NCBI RefSeq assembly: GCF_023283845.1
Contig: NZ_JAKILC010000004.1
Location: 186,001-250,000, forward strand
Reading direction: 5' to 3'
Source: Shewanella marinintestina
Lineage (GTDB): Bacteria > Pseudomonadota > Gammaproteobacteria > Enterobacterales > Shewanellaceae
DNA length: 64,000 nucleotides
Part shown: piece by piece, positions 34,110 through 43,048 of the stretch
Numbering within the stretch: position 1 is the stretch's first letter
Layout: every line of letters begins with the position of its first letter
The notes under the pieces: generated by a model
What the model was told of the DNA's origin: nothing
Seen by the model: the letters and a program-made list of their open reading frames with translations, nothing else
The model's database searches: none
Program-made: the position numbers and the translations under genes

Positions 34110-36473
34110 ATGACAGATAAAGCAACACCAAAAGCGGCCGCAAAGAAAGCACCAGCGAAGAAAAGGCCTACGGCTAAAAAAACGCGGGCAAGCAAAAAAG
34201 CAGCGACTCAAAGTGGCAATAAAGGTTGGGGAAAAAAGCTGTGGTCTATTTGCTGGAAACTTGGCTTAATCCTCGCGGTGATGATTGCATCATACGGGAT
34301 CTATTTAGACCAAATCATTGCACGCAAATTTGAAGGGCAAAAGTGGCACCTTCCTGCGCAAGTATTTAGTCGTTCAATGGCGTTATACCCTGGAGCTGCC
34401 GTTAGTCATGGTCAGTTAATGGCAGAGCTTAAATTATTGGGTTATCGCAAGGTGGCTAATCCGCGCCAAGTTGGCGAATTTTCCGCATCGAAAACTAAAA
34501 TAGATTTATGGCGTCGACCATTTTTACATCCTCAAGGCGATCAAGCTGCACAACGGGTGATGATCACTTTTGATAGTAACGGTGTGGTGTCAGTTGCTCG
34601 TAATAGCGATAAACGTCAGTTAGCCGTGTTCCATTTAGAACCGGTATTGCTAGATAGAATTATTACCGGCGATGCTGAGGACAGGCTTTTTGTGGCGACA
34701 AAAGATATCCCCAAGCCGATTGTTAATGCGCTTATCTTAGTGGAAGACCGCAGTTTTTATGAGCATCATGGCGTTAATCCATTTGCCATTTTACGTGCTG
34801 CTATGGTTAATATTAGCGCGGGACGTACGGTGCAAGGTGGCTCTACGTTGACTCAGCAGTTAGCAAAGAACTTCTTCTTGTCTAGTGAACGCTCTATCAC
34901 GCGTAAATTACGCGAAGCCTTAATGGCAATAATTATCGATTTTCGTTATGAAAAAGACGAGATTTTAGAAGCTTACCTAAACGAAGTGTACATGGGTCAA
35001 GATAAAGCCCGTGGTGTACATGGTATGGGGCTAGCCTCCCAGTTTTATTTTGGACGTCCGATCGCTGAATTAACTGTACCGCAGCAAGCATTTTTGGTAG
35101 CGGTTATTAAAGGCCCATCTTATTACAATCCATGGCGTTATCCTGAGCGCGCACAAGAGCGTCGTGATTTAGTATTGCGTCTATTGATGGAAGCGGGAGA
35201 CTTAAATGTCGCTCAGTATCAGGCCGCAGTTGAGTCGCCTTTAGGGCTTCGAAAAGCAAATAAGTCAGTACATCAAAAACTGCCTGCCTTCTTCTCAGTG
35301 GTTAAGCATGAACTAGCTAACCGTTTTGGCGATGCTTTATTGCAACAGTCAGGCATAAAGGTATACACCACGCTTGATCCTATTGCACAAGAGGCGGCTG
35401 AAAAGGCTGTGGTACAAACTCTTAAACAGCTAGGCAAGAACGATGAAACTTTGCAAGTAGGTATGGTACTCACCGATAAATACTCGGCAGGTATTGCCGC
35501 TATGGTCGGTGACAAGGTACCAAGCTATCGAGGCTTTAACCGAGCGGTAGAAATTCGTCGCCCAATAGGCTCCTTGATTAAGCCTTTTGTTTATACCACT
35601 GCGCTTAATCAAGGTAAAAAGTACAATCTAGCATCGCCGCTAAAAGACGAGCCTATTACGCTTAAAAATGGTCAAGGTAAAACTTGGTCTCCGCAAAACG
35701 TTGACAAAAAGTTCCGTGGTCAAGTGCCATTATTGACGGCCTTTAAGAAGTCAATGAACGTCCCTACAGTAAACCTAGGCATGGCGATTGGTGTTAGCGA
35801 TGTAGCCACCACGCTTGATAAAGCGGGTTGGCGCGAAAAAATTCCTGAATACCCATCGATGTTATTGGGGGCGGTCAATGGCTCGCCATTGATGGTTGCA
35901 CAGGTGTTCCAGACGATTGCTGATGATGGTCGATATCGTCATTTAAACTCAGTAACAACGGTGTTGAATGCGCAAAACCAGCCGCTAGCAGCATCGAGGC
36001 CCCTGGCCACGCAAGCTATCCCTGCTGCGAGTAACTATTTGACCAAATACGCCATGACCCAAGTGGTTGAGTCGGGTACGGCTAAGCGTTTAGGAAATGC
36101 TTTCCCTTATGTGACATTAGCGGGTAAAACCGGTACCAGTAATGATTCTCGTGACTCGTGGTTTGCTGGCTTCGATGAACGTAACGTCGCAGCAATTTGG
36201 GTTGGCCGTGATGATAATGGCAAAACAGGTCTTTATGGCAGTAGTGGCGCCATGGCCGTCTATCAAGCTTTTTTAAATAACCGTGCACCGCTAAGCCTGC
36301 GCATGGCGCCAGTAGATGGTGTGGTGCAAGGCTATTTTGAGCGTGATACCGGTATAGCGAAAGAAGCTGACTGTGGCGGAATGGTAAAAGTACCTGCGCT
36401 TAGAGAGAGTTATCAACCTATTGCCAATTGTGGTGATCCTTTACCTTGGTGGAAGAAGTTAATTGGTGGCTGA
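34110..36473 (+). CDS. mrcB: Penicillin-binding protein 1B
   Basis: A 787-residue bifunctional peptidoglycan synthase. The N-terminal 45 residues are extremely Lys/Ala-rich and cytoplasmic, followed by one transmembrane helix (about 51-68) and a UB2H-like domain that in E. coli binds LpoB. The glycosyltransferase domain has Glu-Asp-Arg-Ser-Phe-Tyr-Glu-His-His-Gly and Gln-Gly-Gly-Ser-Thr-Leu-Thr-Gln-Gln. The transpeptidase has Gly-Ser-Leu-Ile-Lys-Pro (SxxK serine) and Lys-Thr-Gly-Thr-Ser. A late Cys pair (Asp-Cys-Gly-Gly, Asn-Cys-Gly-Asp) may form a disulfide. It sits directly after hrpB. Confidence 0.95.
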   Translation: MTDKATPKAAAKKAPAKKRPTAKKTRASKKAATQSGNKGWGKKLWSICWKLGLILAVMIASYGIYLDQIIARKFEGQKWHLPAQVFSRSMALYPGAAVSHGQLMAELKLLGYRKVANPRQVGEFSASKTKIDLWRRPFLHPQGDQAAQRVMITFDSNGVVSVARNSDKRQLAVFHLEPVLLDRIITGDAEDRLFVATKDIPKPIVNALILVEDRSFYEHHGVNPFAILRAAMVNISAGRTVQGGSTLTQQLAKNFFLSSERSITRKLREALMAIIIDFRYEKDEILEAYLNEVYMGQDKARGVHGMGLASQFYFGRPIAELTVPQQAFLVAVIKGPSYYNPWRYPERAQERRDLVLRLLMEAGDLNVAQYQAAVESPLGLRKANKSVHQKLPAFFSVVKHELANRFGDALLQQSGIKVYTTLDPIAQEAAEKAVVQTLKQLGKNDETLQVGMVLTDKYSAGIAAMVGDKVPSYRGFNRAVEIRRPIGSLIKPFVYTTALNQGKKYNLASPLKDEPITLKNGQGKTWSPQNVDKKFRGQVPLLTAFKKSMNVPTVNLGMAIGVSDVATTLDKAGWREKIPEYPSMLLGAVNGSPLMVAQVFQTIADDGRYRHLNSVTTVLNAQNQPLAASRPLATQAIPAASNYLTKYAMTQVVESGTAKRLGNAFPYVTLAGKTGTSNDSRDSWFAGFDERNVAAIWVGRDDNGKTGLYGSSGAMAVYQAFLNNRAPLSLRMAPVDGVVQGYFERDTGIAKEADCGGMVKVPALRESYQPIANCGDPLPWWKKLIGG

Positions 36474-36513
36474 CCTTTATGAATAAAAGCCACTTTAAAG
36501 CCTAAATAATCTG

Positions 36514-36544
36514 GCCATTAATCCTGTGATTGATGGCTTTTTTA
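36514..36544 (+). terminator. Rho-independent terminator of mrcB
   Basis: GCCATTAATC/GATTGATGGC (36514-36523 with 36528-36537), followed by a T-rich run. Confidence 0.85.
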
Positions 36545-36677
36545 TTGCTTCAAGTAATTATTTTTAACTGCTTTTCGATTTAAATGGTAAAAGCTTCAGT
36601 TTTTTTTCGTCTTTTTAAAAAGTGCCTCGTCTTATGGGTGTAATCAAAAATACTGATGACTCATTCGGAGAGCATAG

Positions 36678-37382
36678 ATGATCAAATTAATTAGCTTTAA
36701 AAACTGCCCATTTGTACAACGTGTTATGGGAGCGCTAGTGATGAAAAACATTCCATTTGAAATTGAGTACATTGAACTCAGTAATAAACCGCAGTGGTTT
36801 TTAGATATTTCACCTAACGGCCAAGTACCAGTATTGGTAACAGAGGATAAGACGGTATTATTTGAGTCAGATGCAATTGTTGAATACCTAGATGATAAAT
36901 ACGCGCCGATAGAGCAAGTTTCAGCTGAGCAAAAGGCTCTAGATCGTGCTTGGTCATATCAAGCGAGCAAACACTATATGCCACAGTGTGGTGCAATGGG
37001 CAGTAAAGACCAACAGACATTTGAAACGCGTTTAGCAAACTTAGCTAAAGCGTTTGCCAAAGCTGAAAATAAGCTTGGGGAAAGTGCTTTCTTTAAGGGA
37101 GATTATATCTCTAATGTTGATATTGCTTGGTTGCCACTTTTACATCGCGCAGCGGTGATCCGTAATTGCTCTGGATTTGATATGTTGGCAGGTTTTCCTA
37201 AAGTGCAAAAATGGCAAGCAGCCTTGATTGGAACAGGTCTTACAGATAAAACGGTACCAACTGATTTTGTGCAGACCTTCAGCAACTTTTATTTAAAAAA
37301 TACCTATTTGGCGAGCCTAATGAACGGTACAGAAGCCGTTGCATCGACTAGCAATTGTGCATCGAGCTCTTGCTGTGGTTAA
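36678..37382 (+). CDS. Glutathione S-transferase family protein with Cys-rich tail
   Basis: A 234-residue cytosolic protein. The N-terminal thioredoxin fold has Lys-Asn-Cys-Pro-Phe-Val-Gln-Arg (catalytic-type Cys9, as in omega-class and glutaredoxin-like GSTs), Pro-Asn-Gly-Gln-Val-Pro-Val-Leu and Glu-Ser-Asp-Ala-Ile-Val-Glu-Tyr-Leu for glutathione binding. The C-terminal helical domain follows. The last dozen residues are Ser/Cys-rich (Asn-Cys-Ala-Ser-Ser-Ser-Cys-Cys-Gly), not part of the usual fold. GGAG lies upstream of ATG 36678. The substrate is unknown. A Cys-type active site suggests thiol transfer or dehalogenase-like reduction. Confidence 0.85.
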   Translation: MIKLISFKNCPFVQRVMGALVMKNIPFEIEYIELSNKPQWFLDISPNGQVPVLVTEDKTVLFESDAIVEYLDDKYAPIEQVSAEQKALDRAWSYQASKHYMPQCGAMGSKDQQTFETRLANLAKAFAKAENKLGESAFFKGDYISNVDIAWLPLLHRAAVIRNCSGFDMLAGFPKVQKWQAALIGTGLTDKTVPTDFVQTFSNFYLKNTYLASLMNGTEAVASTSNCASSSCCG

Positions 37383-37418
37383 CGCTTAAGCTTACGTATG
37401 TGATGTGTGACTGATATG

Positions 37419-37448
37419 AAAAAGGCGACCTCTTTTGAGCGTCGCCTT
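37419..37448 (-). terminator. Terminator of the SotB-like gene
   Basis: AAGGCGAC pairs with GTCGCCTT across an 11-base loop. The A run on the left is the minus-strand T tract, and the GST gene may also use the hairpin. Confidence 0.8.
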
Positions 37449-37485
37449 AGTGTTGTTCAATTCAGGTTAATTAGTCATCTATTAG

Positions 37486-38682
37486 CTAGCTTACGATTGG
37501 CTGAGTAGATAGCTCGGCACGCCGGGCTTTTAATAAGAAAAGTAACGGTAAAATAGCGATAACGATAAGTAGCGCTGCCCAGTTACCGTTTTGAATTACG
37601 CCATATTTTGCAGCGACAATACTGCCAAGCAGTGCGCCGCTGCCTATGCCCACATTAAATAAACCGGAGTAAATTGCCATGGCAACATCGGTTGCATCTG
37701 GCGCTAGCTTTAGACCTTTAGATTGCAGCGATAGGCACATTAGCATCATGCCTGTGCCCCATAAAATACATAAAGGTAACAGCAACCAAATATGGTTTGC
37801 GATAAAAGGCAAAATTGCCATGCAGCTGCCCATAATCGCGATGGCTATGACTAAAAGCTGTTGTGCGTACTTACCTTGATAGCGGCTAAAGAGTGCGCTA
37901 CCTATCAAACCCGCAGCACCAAATACTAATAAAATGATAGTGGTAATATTGGCGGTATAACCAAAGTATTCTTGCAACAGTGGCTCTAAATAGGTGTACA
38001 CGCTGTAATGCGCAGTTACTAAAACCATGGTTAATACGTACAGCCAGAGTAAGGCTTTATTACGAGCTAATGCCGGTAAGCTGCGCCAACTACCGCCATG
38101 AGTCGCTGGTAAGTTTGGTAATCCACGCCACAGCAATAACATCATAATCAGTGTAAGCACGGCGATTAAGCCAAAAATGCTACGCCAGCCAACTAATTGG
38201 CCTATGACTCGACCTAAGGGAATACCTAACACCAAGGCCAGTACACAGCCTGTGGCAAAGATGCTTAACGCTTTTGCTCCCTGACCTTCAGGTGCTAGGC
38301 GTACCACTAGGGCAGGGGCGATCGCCCAGAAAAGTGCATGAGTTAAGGCAATACCAACACGGCCAGATAGCAAGATGTCGTAGCTAGGTGCCCACACACA
38401 TAGGCCATGGCTAATAATAAATACTGACATTAACCCTAGTAGCAGTTTTTTACGTTCAAAACGCGCAAATAGCAGCACAGCAGGTAAGGATGCCAGTGCA
38501 ACAACGGCGGCATACACGGTAAGCATAGGACCAACTGCAACGGCACTCATATTAAAGCTTTGCCCAAGAGCAGCTAAAATACCCACTGGCACAAATTCAG
38601 TAGAAACAAAGACAAAGGCGGTAAGTGCTAACAGCCATACTGGTGCCCAAGTGGTAAGGCGTTGTTTCATTGCATCGAACAT
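37486..38682 (-). CDS. sotB: MFS sugar efflux transporter, SotB-like
   Basis: An inner-membrane major facilitator of about 398 residues with twelve helices. It tracks E. coli SotB closely: Thr-Glu-Phe-Val-Pro-Val-Gly near residue 29, Ala-Leu-Ser-Ile-Phe-Ala-Thr-Gly, Gly-Ile-Pro-Leu-Gly-Arg-Val-Ile-Gly-Gln, Tyr-Leu-Glu-Pro-Leu, and Ala-Pro-Asp-Ala-Thr-Asp-Val-Ala-Met-Ala. SotB exports arabinose, IPTG and related sugars. The native substrate here is unknown. The start is ATG 38682 or ATG 38670, and the longer open frame to 38715 is not conserved. Confidence 0.88.
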   Translation of the reverse strand: MFDAMKQRLTTWAPVWLLALTAFVFVSTEFVPVGILAALGQSFNMSAVAVGPMLTVYAAVVALASLPAVLLFARFERKKLLLGLMSVFIISHGLCVWAPSYDILLSGRVGIALTHALFWAIAPALVVRLAPEGQGAKALSIFATGCVLALVLGIPLGRVIGQLVGWRSIFGLIAVLTLIMMLLLWRGLPNLPATHGGSWRSLPALARNKALLWLYVLTMVLVTAHYSVYTYLEPLLQEYFGYTANITTIILLVFGAAGLIGSALFSRYQGKYAQQLLVIAIAIMGSCMAILPFIANHIWLLLPLCILWGTGMMLMCLSLQSKGLKLAPDATDVAMAIYSGLFNVGIGSGALLGSIVAAKYGVIQNGNWAALLIVIAILPLLFLLKARRAELSTQPIVS

Positions 38683-38934
38683 CCAAAATTGAAAGGGCGG
38701 CAAGTCTACGCCCAATTACGAATTGAGGCGATAGCTGCGTCTATATTATGTGCGATTTGTGAACGGGGTTAACTTTTGATTTGCTAGAGAGTTGGAAAAT
38801 GGTTAAGGCTGCTCTAGATGTGTTCGATAGAGCAGTTGAATTAGATGTCGCTAATGAACTAGGGGTGTGTTAGAACTATTTAAGAACTAGATTTTGTTAA
38901 CCCGCTGACTTGAAAGCTTACCGGAAGGATCCGA

Positions 38935-39159
38935 ATGAAGTACATTATCCCATTATTGTTATTATCTGCTTGCTCTGCATCTAACATGAAACAAGCTATC
39001 TATAATGATGTCGCAAGTAATGTTTTATCAAAGGCGTCAGACTCTGATGTAGGCTACGGTAGTGCTCGCTGCCGAGGAGTGCAAGCTAAATGTACTCATG
39101 GCCAATATGATGAATGGCTGGATTCAGATGGACGTTTAGGCTGTTCGTGTAATGTCTAA
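38935..39159 (+). CDS. Small four-cysteine lipoprotein, unknown function
   Basis: A 74-residue predicted lipoprotein. Residues 1-12 form a lipoprotein signal with lipobox Leu-Leu-Ser-Ala-Cys (Cys12). The mature part has four further cysteines in its second half (Ala-Arg-Cys-Arg, Ala-Lys-Cys-Thr, Gly-Cys-Ser-Cys), which could form two disulfides. A strong GGAAGGA site precedes ATG 38935. The predicted product is too short for the usual domain families and I recognise no homologue. A GNAT pseudogene lies just downstream on the other strand. Confidence 0.75.
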   Translation: MKYIIPLLLLSACSASNMKQAIYNDVASNVLSKASDSDVGYGSARCRGVQAKCTHGQYDEWLDSDGRLGCSCNV

Positions 39160-39164
39160 CTGAA

Positions 39165-39576
39165 TTAATACTTCTTCAATAAAAAATAACGCTCAGGGCT
39201 TTTGGCTGTATTAGGCACAGTCGCTATGATCTCAAGGCCCAGCTTTTGGTAAAACAGCGGTGCTTGAAATGATAAAGTATCGACCTGCGCCATGATGCAA
39301 CCACGGTTTTTAGCTTCTACTTCGGCGTGTTGCATCAGCTCTCGCCGAAGTAGAAGCTCTTTGTTGCTCATCGACCCACAAAACATTAATCAAAAAGTTG
39401 TCATAGATAGTGCATCCGGCGACTCCAGCAATTAACTTACCGCTTTCATCATGGGCGATCACAGATAATGGCTGAGAGGTTTCTGCTTCCATGTGCTCAA
39501 CATTGAACTGGCGCACCCCAGCAATTAGCGCATTAACGTTTTCTGTGTTGTCATCATCCGTGACGGTTATTTTCAT
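39165..39576 (-). pseudogene. Frameshifted GNAT-family N-acetyltransferase
   Basis: Two overlapping minus-strand frames together make one GNAT protein. The first (ATG 39576, Met-Lys-Ile-Thr-Val-Thr-Asp-Asp-Asp) carries the N-terminal half to Val-Leu-Trp-Val-Asp-Glu-Gln-Gln-Arg. The second resumes with Glu-Leu-Met-Gln-His-Ala-Glu-Val-Glu-Ala-Lys-Asn-Arg-Gly-Cys and ends Tyr-Phe-Leu-Leu-Lys-Lys-Tyr. The acetyl-CoA pyrophosphate-binding motif (Arg-Gly-x-Gly-x-Gly), expected between them, is missing and replaced by a 16-bp inverted copy of the downstream coding sequence (39343-39358 versus 39312-39327). The junction is about two bases short of the expected spacing, which shifts the frame. Either a genuine inactivating mutation or an assembly error. 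Confidence 0.8.
39312..39358. repeat. Perfect 16-bp inverted repeat inside the GNAT pseudogene
   Basis: AGCTTCTACTTCGGCG at 39312-39327 and its exact reverse complement at 39343-39358, separated by 15 bases. It coincides with the frameshift and the lost acetyl-CoA motif. Confidence 0.95.
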
Positions 39577-39614
39577 TTTAACGCGAGTGGAAAATTTGCA
39601 TGTTAGTCTTGTTG

Positions 39615-40370
39615 CTAGAACCAACTTTGCTCTATTGCGGTTGAAAGTGTAACGGAATAGTTCGATAAAATTGCACTGTGGCCGGCTGTAAATACCTTAA
39701 ATGATGCATCAACTGGAACAGTGACAGAGCTGCTCGTCACACTGACAATTAACTCTGGGAAGAATATTGTACTTGCAGCATTAACTAAGTCTTGTGACTC
39801 GGTTAAGGAGTAATCAGCATTACTAATTGATGCCATTGACGTATTTGATAGCTTGGAATCTGACACTCTCGTTGTCACTGAGTCATTAGTCAGACTTGCT
39901 AGAGGTTTATTTTGGTTATTGACTAGCTCTGCCGTAGCAAAATTAGTGGGCTCTTGCCAGGTGTAGTTGTAACCATTATTGAACTCAAAGTTTCGACGAT
40001 TCTCAAATGCTAAGCTTGCGGTTGCGCCATCTGCCGGTAGATTGAAGATCACCCGAGTTGTAGCAGTACTTTTGGCGTAATCATTTTTGTGAAGCACGTT
40101 GTTGTATGCGTACTCAACTCTAACCTCTTGTTGATTGGTTTCGTCATTTAGCTTGCTGATACATTTAACACTAATCTTGTCTGTGGCAGTGCATAAACGG
40201 GTAATAATGGTGTCTGATAAACCTAATTGCTGCGCTGCGCTTCTGAAATTGTCATCGACAATCACTTCATCATTATCGTCGTCAGGGTGCAATATATTAT
40301 CGATATATTCACAGCCACTAAGATTAAGGCATAACAAACTGATAGTTATTATTTTGAGTTTAGTATTCAT
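39615..40370 (-). CDS. Lipoprotein of unknown function
   Basis: A 251-residue predicted lipoprotein with lipobox Leu-Asn-Leu-Ser-Gly-Cys20 followed by Glu at +2, so outer-membrane sorting is possible. An acidic stretch follows (Asp-Asp-Asp-Asn-Asp-Glu). The mature chain is Asn/Thr/Ser-rich with alternating hydrophobic residues, suggesting beta-structure, and has a Cys pair (Leu-Cys-Thr-Ala, Lys-Cys-Ile-Ser). No known domain is recognised. Its stop lies 39 bases upstream of the GNAT pseudogene start on the same strand. Confidence 0.7.
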   Translation of the reverse strand: MNTKLKIITISLLCLNLSGCEYIDNILHPDDDNDEVIVDDNFRSAAQQLGLSDTIITRLCTATDKISVKCISKLNDETNQQEVRVEYAYNNVLHKNDYAKSTATTRVIFNLPADGATASLAFENRRNFEFNNGYNYTWQEPTNFATAELVNNQNKPLASLTNDSVTTRVSDSKLSNTSMASISNADYSLTESQDLVNAASTIFFPELIVSVTSSSVTVPVDASFKVFTAGHSAILSNYSVTLSTAIEQSWF

Positions 40371-41191
40371 AAATCGATGACTCTGAGTGAGATAAAACAG
40401 ACTTTAGCGCCAATTTACCATTGTTTTCGTTGGTGATAATAGCGATTTTTTTATACATAAGCTTTATACCATAACGCAGGCTTTGCTTTAATAATGAGCA
40501 GTAATTCGCAAGATTGAAAATATAAAGAGAATTGAGGGAGGTTCTATTTATATGCCTGCCAAGTCAAAGTTCAGTCTCTATTCTGTCGGTTTGCTTTAGC
40601 TTGCAAAAGATTCAGCTAATAACTTTAGGACAAATCATAACCTATCAGTGACTCTAAACTTATTTTACCGAGGTTCACCTTTGCAAGTCTCAAAGTGGAG
40701 TGGCTGGGCAAAGACTCTAGGTGAATGTAAATTTCAACTCAGCCACTTGACAGTTTTTTGCAAAAACGGCAGTGATTGTTGGTTTTATTCTTCAGTTAGT
40801 ATTCGGTTGATAATTAATCACTTGATGATGTTTTTACCCAAATACAAGGTTCACTATCGACTGATTTACAGATTATTTACAAGGTTTTTTGTCTGATTAA
40901 TACGCTTTATATGAGCGTAAACAGCGCAGGAACAATTAATAAATCTTCAATTATTAGCTTAATTAATTACGAATTTACTAATTAAGCTGTTCACAAAGCT
41001 AGCTAAGCATCGATTTCTCACCTCACAGAGCGACCACATTATTTACATTTGCCTAAGAGGCATCTATGAGTAACTTACCATTAAGTTTGTAAATGGGATG
41101 TATTATCATTTGTGTTCGTGTAACATAAATGTAAATCATAATTGTTCACATTTATAGTCGCTAAGTTTTTAGCAATATTAAAGGTACTTGT
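40371..41191. other. Long intergenic region before the DUF4856 gene
   Basis: 821 bp without a convincing gene. It contains competing inverted repeats at 40674-40747 (TTCACCT/AGGTGAA and AGTGGCTG/CAGCCACT), AT-rich sequence, and an inverted repeat just upstream of the gene at 41136-41166. A plus-strand open frame at 40648-40896 has no coding character. Confidence 0.5.
41136..41166. promoter_or_regulatory. Inverted repeat ATAAATGT/ACATTTAT, candidate operator
   Basis: A perfect 8-bp inverted repeat (ATAAATGT, 15-base AT-rich spacer, ACATTTAT) about 30 bp upstream of the DUF4856 gene. Since the downstream genes look iron-related, Fur is one candidate binder, but the sequence is not a textbook Fur box. 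Confidence 0.35.
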
Positions 41192-42946
41192 ATGCAACTG
41201 AAGAAAACGATCTTGGCAACCACAATCGCACTTTCAATGGGGCTATTAACAGCCTGTGGTGGTTCAGACTCAGATAACTCGTCTACTCCCCCTCCTGTTC
41301 CTGCAAACAATGCACCAACAGATGTTGTTTTATCTGATGTTACAGTTGATGAGAATACAGTTAATGCAGTTGTGGGTACGTTATCGGCAGTTGACGCGGA
41401 TAGTGGTGATACGCATACATTTAGTGTTGCTGGCGATCAGTTTGTGATTGATGGCAACACATTAAAGCTAGCTGATGGCGTTATCTTAAACGCTGATGGC
41501 GTAGACTCTTTAGAACTTGAAGTTGAGCTAATTGTGACAGATAGCAGTGACGCAAGCTTTACTAAAACAGTGACCGTAACCATTAATGACCTAATGGACC
41601 GTTACGCATTTGATAGCAAGCTAGTCGATGATAAGTCGAGTGTATCTTACACCGGTCAAAATGCACGTCACATCCTGATTGCAGAGCTTAACAATTATAT
41701 TAAAAACCAACTTGAAGCTGATATTGATGCCAACGAGCTTGCCGATAAGGCTGCTGTACTGGCTAAGCTGAACTATTTTTACAATCCGGATGAAACAACG
41801 GAATACGATGATATCGCGATTACCTTTATTGATAACTCTAAAGACGGTTTGATTTCAGATCTAACCGGTTATAAGAATTTAGACGGTAAAGTTGCTGGTA
41901 ATGACTCTGGCGGGCAACATGAAGATTGGAATAATGGTGCATTTGCTGGTTGGGGGGCAAAAGGCTCAATCACACCTACAGGCTTAATTGCAGACCTGTT
42001 TGACCGTTTAGCCGATAATGCAGTTGCAAAGATTAACGGCACTATACGTAAAGATGTATTAGGTAACGACATCACTAAAGTTTACGTTGATGAAAACGGT
42101 GTAGATTTAGTGCAGATGGTTCAAAAGTTCCTATTGATGTCTATTACTTATGCTCAAGCGGCAGATGATTACTTTGGCGTAGATACTCCGGGTAAAGGTT
42201 TAACAACAGACAACATTAACCCAGCTAAAGCTGGTGCGGCTTACACCAACCTTGAGCATCAGTTTGACGAAGGTTTTGGTTACTTTGGCGCTGCACGTAA
42301 CTACCTGGAATATAGCGATGTTGAGATTGCGGGTAAGGTATCAGACGGTAATGGTCGTAGCGACTGGAATGGTTCACACGACACTGACGGCGATGGCAAA
42401 ATTGACCTGCGTAGCGAGTACAACTTTGGCCAGTCAGTGAACGCTGCTAAGCGTGATATGGGAACCGCTGATAATGCTGCTGCAACCGATTATACAACTC
42501 AAGCACTAACAGCATTTATTGCTGGCCGTAAACTGATTAACGACAACGTAGGTGCTGCACTATCTGATGCGCAACTTGAGACACTGAAAGGTCATGCAAC
42601 CGACGGCCTTGATGCTTGGGAACGTGCAATTGTCGCAACTGTTGTGCATTACATTAATGATGTTACTGCTGATCTTGCTCCATTAGCGACAGGTGGTAAC
42701 AGTGCAGATTTCGATTATGACGACCTAGCTAAGCACTACTCTGAGATGAAAGGTTTTGCACTGGGTCTGCAATTTAGTGAATACGCAGGTATTAGTGATG
42801 CAGACTTTGAAATGCTACACGACCTAATGGGCGTTGAGCCAGAATTGACAGGCGATGTTGACGGATACATTACAGATTTGGGTAAAGCCCGCGACATCTT
42901 GCAAGCGAGCTACGATCTAGACGCAGACAATGTCGCTAACTGGTAA
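41192..42946 (+). CDS. DUF4856 lipoprotein with cadherin-like domain
   Basis: A 584-residue predicted lipoprotein: signal with lipobox Leu-Leu-Thr-Ala-Cys22 and a Ser/Asp/Pro linker. Residues about 38-130 form a cadherin-like repeat (Val-Asp-Ala-Asp-Ser-Gly-Asp-Thr-His, Val-Thr-Val-Thr-Ile-Asn-Asp). The rest matches DUF4856 (Asn-Tyr-Phe-Tyr-Asn-Pro-Asp, Gly-Gln-His-Glu-Asp-Trp-Asn-Asn-Gly). DUF4856 genes occur next to imelysin and TonB-receptor genes, as here, suggesting a surface part of metal uptake. The activity is unknown. A hairpin terminator lies before the next gene. Confidence 0.8.
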   Translation: MQLKKTILATTIALSMGLLTACGGSDSDNSSTPPPVPANNAPTDVVLSDVTVDENTVNAVVGTLSAVDADSGDTHTFSVAGDQFVIDGNTLKLADGVILNADGVDSLELEVELIVTDSSDASFTKTVTVTINDLMDRYAFDSKLVDDKSSVSYTGQNARHILIAELNNYIKNQLEADIDANELADKAAVLAKLNYFYNPDETTEYDDIAITFIDNSKDGLISDLTGYKNLDGKVAGNDSGGQHEDWNNGAFAGWGAKGSITPTGLIADLFDRLADNAVAKINGTIRKDVLGNDITKVYVDENGVDLVQMVQKFLLMSITYAQAADDYFGVDTPGKGLTTDNINPAKAGAAYTNLEHQFDEGFGYFGAARNYLEYSDVEIAGKVSDGNGRSDWNGSHDTDGDGKIDLRSEYNFGQSVNAAKRDMGTADNAAATDYTTQALTAFIAGRKLINDNVGAALSDAQLETLKGHATDGLDAWERAIVATVVHYINDVTADLAPLATGGNSADFDYDDLAKHYSEMKGFALGLQFSEYAGISDADFEMLHDLMGVEPELTGDVDGYITDLGKARDILQASYDLDADNVANW

Positions 42947-42978
42947 TCCTCCAGCGTTTAAACAAGTCTTTTAAGGCA

Positions 42979-43015
42979 AAAAGCTTGGCATCGTAAGGTG
43001 CCGAGCTTTTGTTGT
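42979..43015 (+). terminator. Terminator or attenuator between the DUF4856 and imelysin genes
   Basis: AAAAGCTTGGCA pairs with TGCCGAGCTTTT with one mismatch, followed by a T-rich stretch. Read-through probably sets the level of the downstream pair. Confidence 0.8.
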
Positions 43016-43048
43016 TTTTGTACGGTTATTTCGTACTAAGGGAAAATA

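Noticed and set aside
40648-40896. 82-codon plus-strand open frame
   Set aside because: Composition is not protein-like, there is no ribosome binding site, and it overlaps inverted repeats in a gene-free region.
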